Shown here: piece after piece, positions 10,746-22,539 of the stretch
Position numbering within the stretch: position 1 is the first letter of the stretch
Layout of the letters: each line of letters opens with the position of its first letter
DNA from: Semisulcospira habei
Taxonomy: Eukaryota; Mollusca; Gastropoda; Semisulcospiridae
Direction: 5' to 3'
DNA length: 64,000 nucleotides
Assembly (NCBI GenBank): GCA_036245525.1
Contig: BTPG01000001.1
Coordinates: 175,273,182-175,337,181, forward strand
The notes under the pieces: generated by a model
What the model was told of the DNA's origin: nothing
Seen by the model: the letters and a program-made list of their open reading frames with translations, nothing else
Databases searched by the model: none
Program-made: the position numbers and the translations under genes

Positions 10746-12188
10746 ATGGAAAATATCAAAAAACCAAAACTGGCACCAAAGCGGCACATAGCCACTGACA
10801 TTGACCTTGAAAATGATAGCGACTCTGATTGTGGGGAAGCGACGCCTCAGGTTTCGGCCCTCTGGCCTCGCTTTCTCATTATCCACAGCAAAGTTAAAGA
10901 GAAGCCTGTTTCCAAGCTGCACCCTTTCCTGGTGGGGGAGACCCTCAGGAGCCGTGTTGGCAGGCCTGAGGCCCAGCGCCTCAGGTCTGGTGACTTGTTG
11001 GTAGAGTGCCGTACCCGGGCACACTCCAATGGGCTACTGAGGCTCTCCTCCATCGGAGACACTCCAGTGGAGGTCACTCCCCACAAAACAATGAATTCCT
11101 CTAGAGGAGTGATTAAAGATCAAGCATTGGCCGAACTGTCTGAAGATGAACTTGTACGGAACCTTAAGTCACAGGGGGTGACCTACGTCAGGCGCTTCAT
11201 TTCCAAACGAGGTGGTAGGGAGATCCGTCTCCCTACCATCATCCTGACGTTTGGCACCCCCACAGCTCCTACTACCCTCTGGGGAGGTTACTACTCCCTA
11301 AAAGTGAAAAAGTACGTCCCTCTCCCCCTTCGGTGCTTTAAGTGCCAAAAGTATGGCCATGGGCAGAAGACATGCCGCCAGGCAGAGGCCCTATGCGCCC
11401 GTTGCACTAAGCCCGGACACTCTGCTGAGTCCTGCACAGCCATCCCCCTGTGTGTGAATTGCCAGGGGGCGCATATGGCTTCGGACAAGAAGTGCCCTCG
11501 TTGGATCTCCGAGTGCAGGATTCAGCAGGTGCGTGTGGAGAAGGGGCTGTCCTTTGCGGACGCAAAAAAACTGGTTGACGGTCTTGGTGCAGCTGAGGCG
11601 GCGCCAAACTCAAATAACAACTTTGTGTATACTTTCAGTGCTGCGGTGGCAGGCAAGCGCCCCACCAAAGACTTCTCTTGTCAAACCCCAACTTCTTGGT
11701 TGGGGGCGGAGCCTCGGATCCTCTCACCCCTGGAGAGTAATCCTCCTCCGGTGGTGACGAGGAGCCAGGGAACGCAGAGGGCGGACGCTACCGGTCCGGT
11801 GGCACCGCCTTCTGCTGCCCCTAAGCCTCAGCCCCCACCCAAACCTGCTAGTTTGTCAACACCAAAGGTTTCTGGCTCTGGTCAGCCTTCTAAGGCCGCT
11901 AACTCTAGCGGCAGGAACGCTGCCCAGGACCAGAAGTCAAAGAAATCTATGGGACCGCCGTGCGCACGGGCCCAGAAGGGGAACATTGATGTCCCCCTTC
12001 AAAACAAATATGCTGCGTTGGAGGAGCAGATTGAGGGAGTGGAAGTTGTCGATGCTGCGGCAGCTCCACCCCCTTCATCTCCTAGGAACCAGAGGAGGCC
12101 CGGGAGCCGGCCCCCCTCTGTTTCTCCGACTCCTTCCAAGGCAAAGGACAAAGGGGGAAAAAACTCCGCACCCCCAGATAAGACATAA
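10746..12188 (+). CDS. LINE ORF1 protein, three zinc knuckles (copy c)
   Basis: Intact 480-residue ORF1 of the youngest Nimb-type LINE. Its expected role is to coat the element RNA and assist target-primed reverse transcription. The N-terminal 40 residues are acidic and basic mixed. Residues about 197-255 hold three zinc knuckles: CFKCQKYGHGQKTC and CARCTKPGHSAESC, both CX2CX4HX4C, and a shorter-spaced CVNCQGAHMASDKKC. The C-terminal 200 residues are Pro/Ser/Lys-rich and look disordered. The ATG at 10,746 is shared with copy b and follows a 5' UTR of about 650 bp (DIRS insert excluded). ORF2 begins two bases after the stop, so ORF2 is probably translated by reinitiation. It may still be expressible, although the 5' UTR is split by a 3.8 kb insertion. 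Confidence 0.92.
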   Translation: MENIKKPKLAPKRHIATDIDLENDSDSDCGEATPQVSALWPRFLIIHSKVKEKPVSKLHPFLVGETLRSRVGRPEAQRLRSGDLLVECRTRAHSNGLLRLSSIGDTPVEVTPHKTMNSSRGVIKDQALAELSEDELVRNLKSQGVTYVRRFISKRGGREIRLPTIILTFGTPTAPTTLWGGYYSLKVKKYVPLPLRCFKCQKYGHGQKTCRQAEALCARCTKPGHSAESCTAIPLCVNCQGAHMASDKKCPRWISECRIQQVRVEKGLSFADAKKLVDGLGAAEAAPNSNNNFVYTFSAAVAGKRPTKDFSCQTPTSWLGAEPRILSPLESNPPPVVTRSQGTQRADATGPVAPPSAAPKPQPPPKPASLSTPKVSGSGQPSKAANSSGRNAAQDQKSKKSMGPPCARAQKGNIDVPLQNKYAALEEQIEGVEVVDAAAAPPPSSPRNQRRPGSRPPSVSPTPSKAKDKGGKNSAPPDKT

Positions 12189-12190
12189 TC

Positions 12191-15100
12191 ATGGACTCTC
12201 TGCTTCAGTGGAATTGTCGTGGTTTTCAAGCTAACTTTTAGGAATTACGTCTTTTAGTCAAGTGCTATAACCCCTCAGTAATATCTCTTCAGGAGACTTA
12301 CCTGAAGACTTCTGACCCTGTGTCCTTTAATGGTTTTAACGCTATACATAAAGGCTCTGATTCGGAGAGGCGCTCGGGTGGAGTGGCTCTTCTCATTAGT
12401 AGCCAAATTTTATGTAGCCCCGTTAGCATCGACACCTGTCTTCAGGCTGTCGCAGCTCGGGTTACCTTGAAGAAGACCATAACTATATGCAGTATTTACC
12501 TGCCACCATCCCTGCGGGTCTGTAGTAATGATTTTTTTAATTTAGTTGATCAACTGCCCCCTCCCTTTATTCTCATGGGGGATTTTAACGGTCACGCTCA
12601 CCTTTGGGGTAGTGACCACTATGATGGCAGAGGTCAGATGTTAGGAGATGTTTTTTCTCAACTTAATCTATGTGTCTTTAACGATGGTTCACCTACATAC
12701 TCTAACCCAGGTTCAGGATCTAGTTCTGTTCTAGACCTCACTGTGTGTGATCCTTCTCTCATGCTGGACTTTGACTGGAAGGTTCACGATGACCTGTGTG
12801 GTAGTGACCACTTCCCAGTAGTCCTGTCATCGGTCAGCTGTGGGGAGGATCCGCCGGTGGGGCGCTGGAATCTTAAGAAAGCTAACTGGCCTCTGTTCGC
12901 CTCCCTCTGTCAGTCTCGTCTTACAGAGGAGGTGGTCATGTCATCTGAAGAACCTATTTCTTCTTTTACTACTATTTTGTTGGACGTAGCGGGTGAAACC
13001 ATCCCTAAAACTTCCGCATCAGTCCCTCGAAAGCCGAGAGTACCATGGTTCAACGAAGAGTGCCGCAAGGCCCAAATAGCGCGCAAATCTGCTCAGCGAC
13101 GTGCTTTCCGTAATCCGTCGCAAGTAAATATTTTAACCTTTAAAAGACAGAGGGCGAAAGCCCGTTACATTTTTAAACGTGAACGCCGTGCTTCCTGGAG
13201 ACGCTTCGTCTCATCTTTAACTTCTCGGACTCCGTCCCAGAAAGTATGGAAGGCTGTTCGGAGAATTAGGGGCAGAGGTGGCTCGGCTTCTGTTGGCCAT
13301 CTTAGAGATGGTGTCAGTTTGGTTACAGATAAAAAAGCTGTGGCCAATTTGCTTGCCTCCACCATTGCCCATAATTCTTCAACGGAGCATTATTCACCTT
13401 TCTTCCAGAGAGAGAAGGAGAAACGAGAGTCTCGTATTTGTGATTTTGAGTCCGATAACTCAGAAGACTATAATGTCCCGTTTACATTATCAGAATTGCA
13501 GCAAGCTTTGCAGAAATGTAATGACTCTGCTGCTGGCCTAGATACCGTCCACTATCAATTCCTAACGCATCTGCCTGAGAGGTCACTCCTTGTACTTCTC
13601 AAGGCCTTTAACCATATCTGGAGAACTGGTCATTTTCCGCCGTCTTGGCGCCAGGCTGTGGTTGTACCGATCCCCAAGCCGGGTAAGGATCCTTCCGACC
13701 CGGGCAACTACTGGCCTATCGCTTTGACATCATGTTTATGTAAAACTATGGAGCGCCTGGTCAACGCCCGCCTGGTGTGGCATCTTGAGTCACAGGGTCT
13801 CCTCACAGACCTCCAGTGTGGTTTCCGGCGCTTCCGTAGTACAACTGACCATTTAGTCCGCTTTGAATCATTTATTCGAGATTCTTTTGTCAACAAGCAG
13901 CATGTCTATGCAATTTTTTTCGATCTTGAGAAGGCGTATGACACTACCTGGAAGTATGGCATAATGTCTGACTTATTGGACATGGGTTTTAAAGGGCACC
14001 TGCCCGTTTTTATTCACAATTTTTTGACTAACCGGTCGTTCCATGTCCGTGTGGGCTCCACCCTCTCCGACTCCTTTGAACAGGAGATGGGTGTCCCACA
14101 GGGCAGCATTCTATCTCCTGTTTTATTTAGTATTAAAATTAATAACATTGTAAAGGCCGTCAAGGATGATTCTGAATGCTCTTTGTTTGTTGACGACTTT
14201 GCTTTGTGCGCACGTGGTCGAGGACTTGCGTCCCTTGAGAGGCGCTTGCAGCTGTGCGTTGATCGCATCCAGCGGTGGGTGTCTCTCAATGGATTCAAGT
14301 TCTCGCCCTCCAAGACTGTTTGTGTGCATTTTACTAACCAGACGAAATTTTTTCCAGAACCTAGCCTGAGCATTGCTGGAGTGCCAATTAAGGTGGCCGA
14401 GGAGGCAAAGTTTCTGGGGGTCATTTTTGACAAAAGACTTACCTTCCGCAACCATATTAATTACCTTAGAACCTCTTGTCAGAAGGCTCTCGACATTCTT
14501 CGTGTCGTCGGTCGTACTGACTGGGGTGCGGACCGTACTGTCTTACTTCGTCTGTACCGGGCCCTTGTTCGGTCCAAACTGGATTACGGCTCTGTGGTGT
14601 ATGGCTCAGCTTCCAAGTCTGTGCTACAGCGTCTGAACACAATTCACCATCAGGGTCTGCGGATATGTCCTGGGGCCTTCAGGACGTCTCCAGTTCCTAG
14701 TCTGTATGCCGAGGCAGGGGAGCCTTCTCTCAAGCTCCGCCGCATCCGCCTCATGCTCAGCTACGTTCTGAAACTGAAGCCCATCCAGACAATCCTGCCT
14801 ATGATTGTGTTTTTAAACCATCGTTTGCAGAGATTTACGATACCCATCCGGGAGCTGTCCGTCCACTTTCTTTCCGTGTCCGACCTCATCTGCAGGCGGC
14901 CGGATTGGACCTGGACAGAGTTTCGGAATCCCTGCAACACATCACTCCACCTTGGCTCTTACCAGTTCCTGACATCTTGCTGGACTTGACTGCCCACAAG
15001 AAAGACTCTACTCCACCAGCCATATACCAACAGAGCCTCAATGAACTGCTTTCAATTTTTCCTGGCTATTGTCGCATCTATACCGATGGGTCAAAGTCTG

Positions 15101-15858
15101 AGGATGGGAGAGTGGCTGCGGCCGCAGTATCCTCTCGCCATCCTAGACGCCCATTTAAGCACTGCCTCCCAGACCACTCATCTGTATTTAGTGCGGAACT
15201 GCAGGCGGTTCTGCTGGCACTCAAGCATGCTTATCGATCTAGAGAAAGGAACTTCCTGATTCTGTCTGACTCTCTTTCTGCCCTGCAGGCCCTTCAGGGC
15301 ACGGGAAATGACCACCCACTGCTGGTGCAGATCAGAGAGCTCCACGCGGACTTGATGAAGGAATATTATGATATCATTTTTATTTGGGTGCCAGGGCATG
15401 TGGGCATCGCAGGCAACAGGATCGCAGATTCTGCTGCCAACGATGCCCGCAATGACCCTGTCCCTGACACACAGACTGTTTATAGTGATTTTAGACATGT
15501 GGCTAGTGCGTACATAGCCCGTGAGTGGCAGTCCGAGTGGGACAAAGAGGAAGCTAACAAGCTGCATGAAACCCTTCCTAAGTTGTCCGACGGTCTACCT
15601 GATCGCTGCGGCAGCCGCCGTGAGGAGACTGTCCTGGCTCGGCTCCACATCGGCCACACGTATGTTACGCACTCTTATTTACTTAAACAGGAGGAGCGTC
15701 CATGGTGTTATGCCTGCGACGAGCAGTACTCTGTTCAACACTTTTTGTTGTCTTGTGCTGATCTAATCGACACAAGGTATAAACATTTCACAGCAGACTC
15801 CTTGAAGGTTTTGTTCCGGGATGTGCCCCCGGACAAGATCTTCAGTTTTCTGAGATAG
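12191..15858 (+). pseudogene. LINE ORF2: endonuclease-RT-RNase H, two lesions (copy c)
   Basis: Replication polyprotein of the LINE. APE-type endonuclease: WNCRG near the start, GDFNGHAH, LDLTV and SDHFPVV. RT: NYWPIALTSCLCKTMERL, FFDLEKAYDTTW, GVPQGSILSPVLF and the catalytic FVDD. RNase H: YTDGSKSEDG, ELQAVLLALKHAY, LSDSLSAL and WVPGHVGIAGNRIADSAAND supply the acidic residues. A terminal CX2CX7HX4C finger follows (CYACDEQYSVQHFLLSC). Two lesions break it. Codon 17 is TAG at 12,239 (GAG in copy b). A base missing near 14,779 (GAAGCCC against GAAGGCCC in copy b) puts RNase H in another frame. The rest is open. Confidence 0.92.
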
Positions 15859-16104
15859 TGCCATATTTTTAATAAGATTTGAGCGTTTATAGATTATGAT
15901 GTTTCTATTATTTTGACCTTTTTGAGAGTCTTCCGACGTTTTCTTTAAAGACCTGTGCGACATTTTAGCCTGACATATTTTTAAGGTATATTTACATCAT
16001 GTCTTAAGACCTTTCTTTTAGTCTGGCTGACCAGATTTTTACCCTTCCCGCCGTGAGATGGCCTTAGTTGCCTGCTCGGCGTTAAACCCAAATAACTAAC
16101 TAAC
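15859..16104 (+). other. Copy c 3' UTR and (TAAC)3 tail
   Basis: The 3' UTR ends GGCGTTAAACCCAAA then TAACTAACTAAC (16,093-16,104). The same end is seen in copy b (19,859) and, more diverged, copy a (about 20,990-21,000). No poly(A) is present, so the tandem tail is part of the element's 3' end. Confidence 0.88.
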
Positions 16105-16117
16105 TGTGTCCTTTAAT
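16105..16117 (+). other. Right target-site duplication of copy c
   Basis: TGTGTCCTTTAAT directly follows the TAAC tail and repeats 6,238-6,250. Copy b ORF2 resumes from here. Confidence 0.92.
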
Positions 16118-19100
16118 GGTTTTAACGCTATACATAAAGGCTCTGATTCGGAGAGGCGCTCGGGTGGAGTGGCTCTTCTCATTAGTAGCCAAATTTTATG
16201 TAGCCCCGTTAGCATCGACACCTGTCTTCAGGCTGTCGCAGCTCGGGTTACCTTGAAGAAGACCATAACTATATGCAGTATTTACCTGCCACCATCCCTG
16301 CGGGTCTGTAGTAATGATTTTTTTAATTTAGTTGATCAACTGCCCCCTCCCTTTATTCTCATGGGGGATTTTAACGGTCACGCTCACCTTTGGGGTAGTG
16401 ACCACTATGATGGCAGAGGTCAGATGTTAGAAGATGTTTTTTCTCAACTTAACCTATGTGTCTTGGTTCACCTACATACTCTAACCCAGGTTCAGGATCT
16501 AGTTCTGTTCTAGACCTCACTGTGTGTGATCCTTCTCTCATGCTGGACTTTGACTGGAAGGTTCACGATGACCTGTGTGGTAGTGACCACTTCCCAGTAG
16601 TCCTGTCATCGGTCAGCTGTGGGGAGGATCCGCCGGTGGGGCGCTGGAATCTTAAGAAAGCTAACTGGCCTCTGTTCGCCTCCCTCTGTCAGTCTCGTAT
16701 TACAGAGGAGGTGGTCATGTCATCTGAAGAACCTATTTCTTCTTTTACTACTATTTTGTTGGACGTAGCGGGTGAAACCATCCCTAAAACTTCCGCATCA
16801 GTCCCTCGAAAGCCGAGAGTACCATGGTTCAATGAAGAGTGCCGCAAGGCCCAAATAGCGTGTAAATCTGCTCAGCGACGTGCTTTCCGTAATCCGTCGC
16901 AAGTAAATATTTTAACCTTTAAAAGACAGAGGGCGAAAGCCCGTTACATTTTTAAACGTGAACGCCGTGCTTCCTGGAGACGCTTCGTCTCATCTTTAAC
17001 TTCTCGGACTCCGTCCCAGAAAGTATGGAAGGCTGTTCGGAGAATTAGGGGCAGAGGTGGCTCGGCTTCTGTTGGCCATCTTAGAGATGGTGTCAGTTTG
17101 GTTACAGATAAAAAAGCTGTGGCCAATTTGCTTGCCTCCACCATTGCCCATAATTCTTCAACGGAGCATTATTCACCTTTCTTCCAGAGAGAGAAGGAGA
17201 AGCGAGAGTCTCGTATTTGTGATTTTAAGTCCGATAACTCGGAAGACTATAATGTCCCGTTTACATTATCAGAATTGCAGCAAGCTTTGCAGAAATGTAA
17301 TGACTCTGCTGCTGGCCTAGATACCGTCCACTATCAATTCCTAACGCATCTGCCTGAGAGGTCACTCCTTGTACTTCTCAAGGCCTTTAACCATATCTGG
17401 GGAACTGGTCATTTTCCGCCATCTTGGCGCCAGGCTGTGGTTGTACCGATCCCCAAGCCGGGTAAGGATCCTTCCGACCCGGGCAACTACCGGCCTATCG
17501 CTTTGACATCATGTTTATGTAAAACTATGGAGCGCCTGGTCAACGCCCGCCTGGTGTGGCATCTTGAGTCACAGGGTCTCCTCACAGACCTCCAGTGCGG
17601 TTTCCGGCGCTTCCGTAGTACAACTGACCATTTAGTCCGCTTTGAATCATTTATTCGAGATTCTTTTGTCAACAAGCAGCATGTCTATGCAATTTTCTTC
17701 GATCTTGAGAAAGCGTATGACACTACCTGGAAGTATGGCATAATGTCTGACTTGTTGGACATGGGTTTTAAAGGGCACCTGCCCGTTTTTATTCACAATT
17801 TTTTGACTAACCGGTCGTTCCATGTCCGTGTGGGCTCCACCCTCTCCGACTCCTTTGAACAGGAGATGGGTGTCCCACAGGGCAGCATTCTATCTCCTGT
17901 TTTATTTAGTATTAAAATTAATAACATTGTAAAGGCCGTCAAGGATGATACTGAATGCTCTTTGTTTGTTGACGACTTTGCTTTGTGCGCACGTGGTCGA
18001 GGACTTGCGTCCCTTGAGAGGCGCTTGCAGCTGTGCGTTGATCGTATCCAGCGGTGGGTGTCTCTCAATGGATTCAAGTTCTCGCCCTCCAAGACTGTTT
18101 GTGTGCATTTTACTAACCAGACGAAATTTTTTCCAGAACCTAGCCTGAGCATTGCTGGAGTGCCAATTAAGGTGGCCGAGGAGGCAAAGTTTCTGGGGGT
18201 CATTTTTGACAAAAGACTTACCTTCCGCAACCATATTAATTACCTTAGAACCTCTTGTCAGAAGGCTCTCGACATTCTTCGTGTCGTCGGTCGTACTGAC
18301 TGGGGGTGCGGACCGTACTGTCTTACTTCGTCTGTACCGGGCCCTTGTTCGGTCCAAACTGGATTACGGCTCTGTGGTGTATGGCTCAGCTTCCAAGTCT
18401 GTGCTACAGCGTCTGAACACAATTCACCATCAGGGTCTGCGGATATGTCTTGGGGCCTTCAGGACGTCTCCAGTTCCTAGTCTGTATGCCGAGGCAGGGG
18501 AGCCTTTTCTCAAGCTCCGCCGCATCCGCCTCATGCTCAGCTACGTTCTGAAACTGAAGGCCCATCCAGACAACCCTGCCTATAATTGTTTTTAAACCAT
18601 CGTTTGCAGAGATGTACGATACCCATCCGGGAGCTGTCCGTCCACTTTCTTTCCGTGTCCGACCTCATCTGCAGGCGGCCGGATTGGACCTGGACAGAGT
18701 TCGGAATCCCTGCAACACATCACTCCACCTTGGCTCTTACCAGTTCCTGACATCTTGCTGGACTTGACTGCCCACAAGAAAGACTCTACTCCACCAGCCA
18801 TATACCAACAGAGCCTCAATGAACTGCTTTCAATTTTTCCTGGCTATTGTCGCATCTATACCGATGGGTCAAAGTCTGAGGATGGGAGAGTGGCTGCGGC
18901 TGCAGTGTCCTCTCGCCATCCTAGACGCCCATTTAAGCACCGCCTCCCAGACCACTCATCTGTATTTAGTGCGGAACTGCAGGCGGTTCTGCTGGCACTC
19001 AGGCATGCTTATCGATCTAGAGAAAGGAACTTCCTGATTCTGTCCGACTCTTTCTGCCCTGCAGGCCCTTCAGGGCACCGGAAATGACCACCCACTGCTG

Positions 19101-19650
19101 GTGCAGATCAGAGAGCTCCACGCGGACTTGATGAAGGAATATTATGATATCATGTTTATTTGGGTGCCAGGGCATGTGGGCATCGAAGGCAACAGGATCG
19201 CAGATTCTGCTGCCAACGATGCCCGCAATAACCCTGTCCCTGACACACAGACTGTTTATAGTGATTTTAGACATGTGGCTAGTGCGTACATAGCCCGTGA
19301 GTGGCAGTCCGAGTGGGACAAAGAGGAAGCTAACAAGCTAAGTTGTCCGACGGTCTACCTTATCGCTGCGGCAGCCGCCATGAGGAGACTGTCCTGGCTC
19401 GGCTCCACATCGGGCACACGTATGTTACGCACTCTTATTTACTTAAACAGGAGGAGCGTCCATGGTGTTATGCCTGCGACGAGCAGTACTCTGTTCAACA
19501 CTTTTTGTTGTCTTGTGCTGATCTAATCGACACAAGGTATAAACATTTCACGGCAGACTCCTTGAAGGTTTTGTTCCGGGATGTGCCCCCCGGACAAGAT
19601 CTTCAGTTTTCTGAGAGTGCCATATTTTTAATAAGATTTGAGCGTTTATA
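16118..19650 (+). pseudogene. Copy b ORF2 remainder (endonuclease-RT-RNase H), frameshifted
   Basis: It has the same domain order as copy c, with all RT boxes present and intact RT core text including FVDD. Lesions against copy c: an 8-base deletion near 16,463, an extra G near 18,302-18,307, a 2-base loss near 19,050 and a deletion of about 17 bases near 19,339. RNase H acidic motifs are still readable at about 18,855-19,220 in pieces. Confidence 0.88.
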
Positions 19651-19859
19651 GATTATGATGTTTCTATTATTTTGACCTTTTTGAGAGTCTTTCGACGTTT
19701 TCTTTAAAGACCTGTGCGACATTTTAGCCTGACATATTTTTAAGGTATATTTACATCATGTCTTAAGACCTTTCTTTTAGTCCGGCTGACCAGATTTTTA
19801 CCCTTCCCGCTGTGAGATGGCCTTAGTTGCCTGCTCGGCGTTAAACCCAAATAACTAAC
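16118..19859 (+). mobile_element. Nimb-type LINE copy b, 3' part
   Basis: Continuation of copy b after the copy c insertion: the remaining ORF2 and the 3' UTR with its TAAC tail. It looks nearly identical to copy c through most of its length. The apparent 5' truncation at 16,118 is not real, because the missing 5' portion lies at 4,017-6,250. Confidence 0.88.
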
Positions 19860-19873
19860 TATTACCAGTTCCT

Positions 19874-20999
19874 GACATCTTGCTGGACTTGACCGCCCAC
19901 AAGAAGGACTGTACTCCACCAGCCATATACCAACAGAGCCTCAATGAACTCCTTTCCAGTTTTCCTGGCTTTTGTCGTATTTATACGGATGGGTCCAAGT
20001 CTGAGGATGGGAGAGTGGCTGCGGCTGCAGTGTCTTCTCGCCATCCTAAGGTAAACGCCCATTTAAGCTCCGCCTACCTGACCATTCCTCTGTATTTAGT
20101 GCTGAACTGCAGGCAATTCTGCTGGCACTCAAGCATGCCCATCAGTCTCGGGAAAGCAACTTCCTGATTCTGTCTGACTCTCTTTTTGCCCTGCAGGCCC
20201 TTCAGGGCGCGGGAACAGACCACCCACTGCTGGTGCAGATTCAAGAGCTTTACTTGATGAAGGAATATTATGACATTTTTATTTGGGTCCCAGGGCATGT
20301 GGGCATCGAAGGCAACAGGATCGCAGATTCTTCTGCCAACGATGCTCGCAATGACCCTGTCCCTAACACACAGACTGTTCATAGTGATTTTAAACCTGTG
20401 ATTAGTGCGTACATAGCCCGCGAGTGGCAGTCCGAGTGGGACAAAGAGGAAGCGAACAAGCTGCATGAAGCTCTTCCTACGGTGTCCGACAGTCTACCTT
20501 ACCGCTGCGGCAGCGGCCATGAGGAAACTGCTCTTACTTGGCTCCATATCAGGCACACATAGGTTACGCAGTCTTATTTACTAAAACAGGATGAGCGTCC
20601 ATGGTGTTTTGCCTGTGACGAGCAGTTTTCTGTTCGACACTTTTTGCTGTCTTGTGCCGATCTAATTGACACAAGATATAAACACTTTACAGCAGACTCC
20701 TTGAAGGTTTTGTTCCGGGATGTTCCCCTGTACAAAATCTTCAATTTCTTGAGAGAATGCAGAATTTTTAACAAGATCTGAGCATTCATAGACTATGTGA
20801 CTTTCCTTATTTTGCCCTTTTTGAGAGTCTGTAGACGTTTCTTTTAAAGACTCGTGCGACATTTTAGCCTGACATTTTTAAGGTATGTTTACATCATGTC
20901 TTAAGACCTTTCTTTTAGTCTGGCTGACCAGATTTTTACCCATCCCGCCGTGAGATGGCCTTAGTCGCCTGCTCGGCATTAAACCCACATAACTAACCA
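19874..20999 (+). mobile_element. Nimb-type LINE copy a, 3' part (RNase H and 3' end)
   Basis: Remainder of the outermost copy after its interruption at 4,016. It encodes a decayed RNase H (YTDGSKSEDGRVAAAAV at about 19,980; VPGHVGIEGNRIADSSAND near 20,287) and a C-terminal CX2C finger remnant. It ends in a diverged TAAC-type tail near 20,990-21,000. No target duplication for copy a itself could be found near 490. Confidence 0.85.
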
Positions 21000-21029
21000 A
21001 CCCAGCAGCCTATGGACTTTGCTGACAGT

Positions 21030-21412
21030 CTCGACTTCTCAGACGCATACGCACGCCCCCAGTCACCCTGCGTCTCGCCGTTACCTGCGCTTCGTTCTGT
21101 GGAGGGTTCTGCCAGTTCTGAGCACTCCCCTTGGGTCTTAACCTCAGCCAGGGGTTCTTTACGAGGATCTTGAATTCCGTAGTGGCCAATATCAGGCAGG
21201 TCCCTCCAGCCTACTTCCTGTTATCTTGACGACCTACTCCTCAAGATCCAGAATGCGACCTCGCTAGCGGAGGACATGGATGCACTTCTAACGCTTCGTC
21301 GCTGGCTTGGGTTCCCGGTCAACTTGGGGAAGTCGGACTTCATCCTTCCCGCCGGTTCATTCCCTCAGCTGGGACTTTTGACCGACCTCAACAGGGTGCG
21401 TCTACCAGGGGT
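21030..21412 (+). pseudogene. DIRS-like reverse transcriptase remnant
   Basis: Pieces in different frames give DFSDAYA (about 21,033), RRYLRFVLW (about 21,081) and an intact stretch with the catalytic YLDD box at 21,222-21,233, followed by LGFPVNLGKSDFILPAG. The last piece is the conserved post-palm segment typical of DIRS RTs. Frameshifts between blocks make it non-functional. Confidence 0.78.
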
Positions 21413-21789
21413 GTGGATCGTGAAGTGGGCGTCATTGCCATTCAGGTGTCTCTCACCGACTCGGTTCCGGCAAGGACTTGGCTTCTGCTCCTGGGTATAA
21501 TGAGCGTAGCGGTGACCAGTTACACTCTCGCTCTATTCGTTCCCGCTCCAGCTCCAACTTCAGCGCCACTGGCGACCGCCCGCGGGAGATGTCGCGGCTC
21601 GGTTTTCAATTCCGCTGGTGCTATTGCCTCTCCTTCACAGTTGGGTTGACCAGTCTTTGGTGAGGGTGGGAGTGCTCTCCCCCCCCCCCCCCCCCTTTAC
21701 CCCCTTCGCCGCAGTTCTTGCTCTGCTCGGACGCAAGCCTCGTCGGCTGAAGAACGCTCTGATGGTCGGAGCTCCGCCGTCTGGATGGC

Positions 21790-22290
21790 GGTAATCAACA
21801 GTCGCGGCCCACGGCCAGGAAGTCCTGATCCCGTCCTCCAACATGACGGTGGTGGCCTGTGTCCAGCAGCAAGACGGCGCGTGGTCACAGTCACTCTGCA
21901 TGCTCTTGTACTAGATTATCCTTTGGATGGAGATCGTAGATTTGCACTCAGGAGCGGTGCGTCTCGACCCACCTGTTGGTTCTCGCGAGCTCCCGATCTT
22001 TTGTCAGGGTCAGCTCCTCCACACCTAGTGGTCCCTCCATCCGGACTTCTTCGGGATGATCAGTGTGCACTGGGAGACGCACATGCTCGACTTGTCGGCG
22101 ACCAGAGGGAAGAAGCAGCTCCCGCTCTTGTCGCGCCCATCCCGGACCAGCTCGCATGGGCTGTGGACTCTGTCCTTCTCCTGGGAGGGCCTCATGGCCT
22201 ACGCTTATCCTCCCAAGGCCCTACTCAAGCTCCAGGGATGCGACACGGTCCTACTCCACGTGGCCCCGGTCAGTGGGAACAGGCACTGAA
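21790..22290 (+). pseudogene. DIRS-like RNase H region remnant
   Basis: Translating across frames gives SNMTVVACVQQQDGAWSQS (about 21,838) and, after frame changes, a block with MLDLSATRGKKQLPLLSRP (about 22,083) and FSWEGLMAYAYPPKALLKL (about 22,176). This series follows the RT in DIRS-type polyproteins. No single frame spans it. Confidence 0.7.
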
Positions 22291-22539
22291 TGACAGACCG
22301 CTTGAGCCTCGAATCGGACCCTCCACTCAGGCTCCCCACGTCTCGCATGATGCTGAAGCAGCCCAGACAGTTTCTCTTCCTCCCTTGCATGAAGAGAATA
22401 TTGTTTCACACGTGGAGGTGGTGCAGCCAGATCTAGCGGCACGAGGTTCTCCAATGCGGCAGTGGAGGCAGCCGCTTCAGCCGGTTGACCTTCCGCCCAC
22501 CAGACAGACGAAGTAGTGGGAAATCCTAGAGTTTGGGTG

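Larger units (their letters stand above)
6251..16104 (+). mobile_element. Nimb-type LINE copy c, full length, youngest
   Basis: A full-length non-LTR retrotransposon of about 6.0 kb once the nested DIRS-like element at 6,384-10,230 is removed. Order: 5' UTR (6,251-6,383 plus 10,231-10,745), ORF1 (10,746-12,188), ORF2 with endonuclease, RT and RNase H (12,191-15,858), a 246-bp 3' UTR, and a (TAAC)3 tail. RNase H after the RT, three ORF1 knuckles and a short tandem-repeat tail instead of poly(A) fit the I group. Nimbus elements of the snail Biomphalaria are the closest group I know; the clade call is from memory of the family. It is flanked by a 13-bp target duplication inside copy b. Confidence 0.9.

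Noticed and set aside
4017..20999. Tandem head-to-tail LINE array made by unequal crossing over or template switching
   Set aside because: The junction sequences are 13-14 base duplications, and the truncated pieces are complementary in content (5' part on one side, 3' part on the other), which nesting explains fully.
21785..22516. Single 243-codon host gene
   Set aside because: The DIRS-type RNase H region text is found in other frames of the same stretch; this frame is a shadow.
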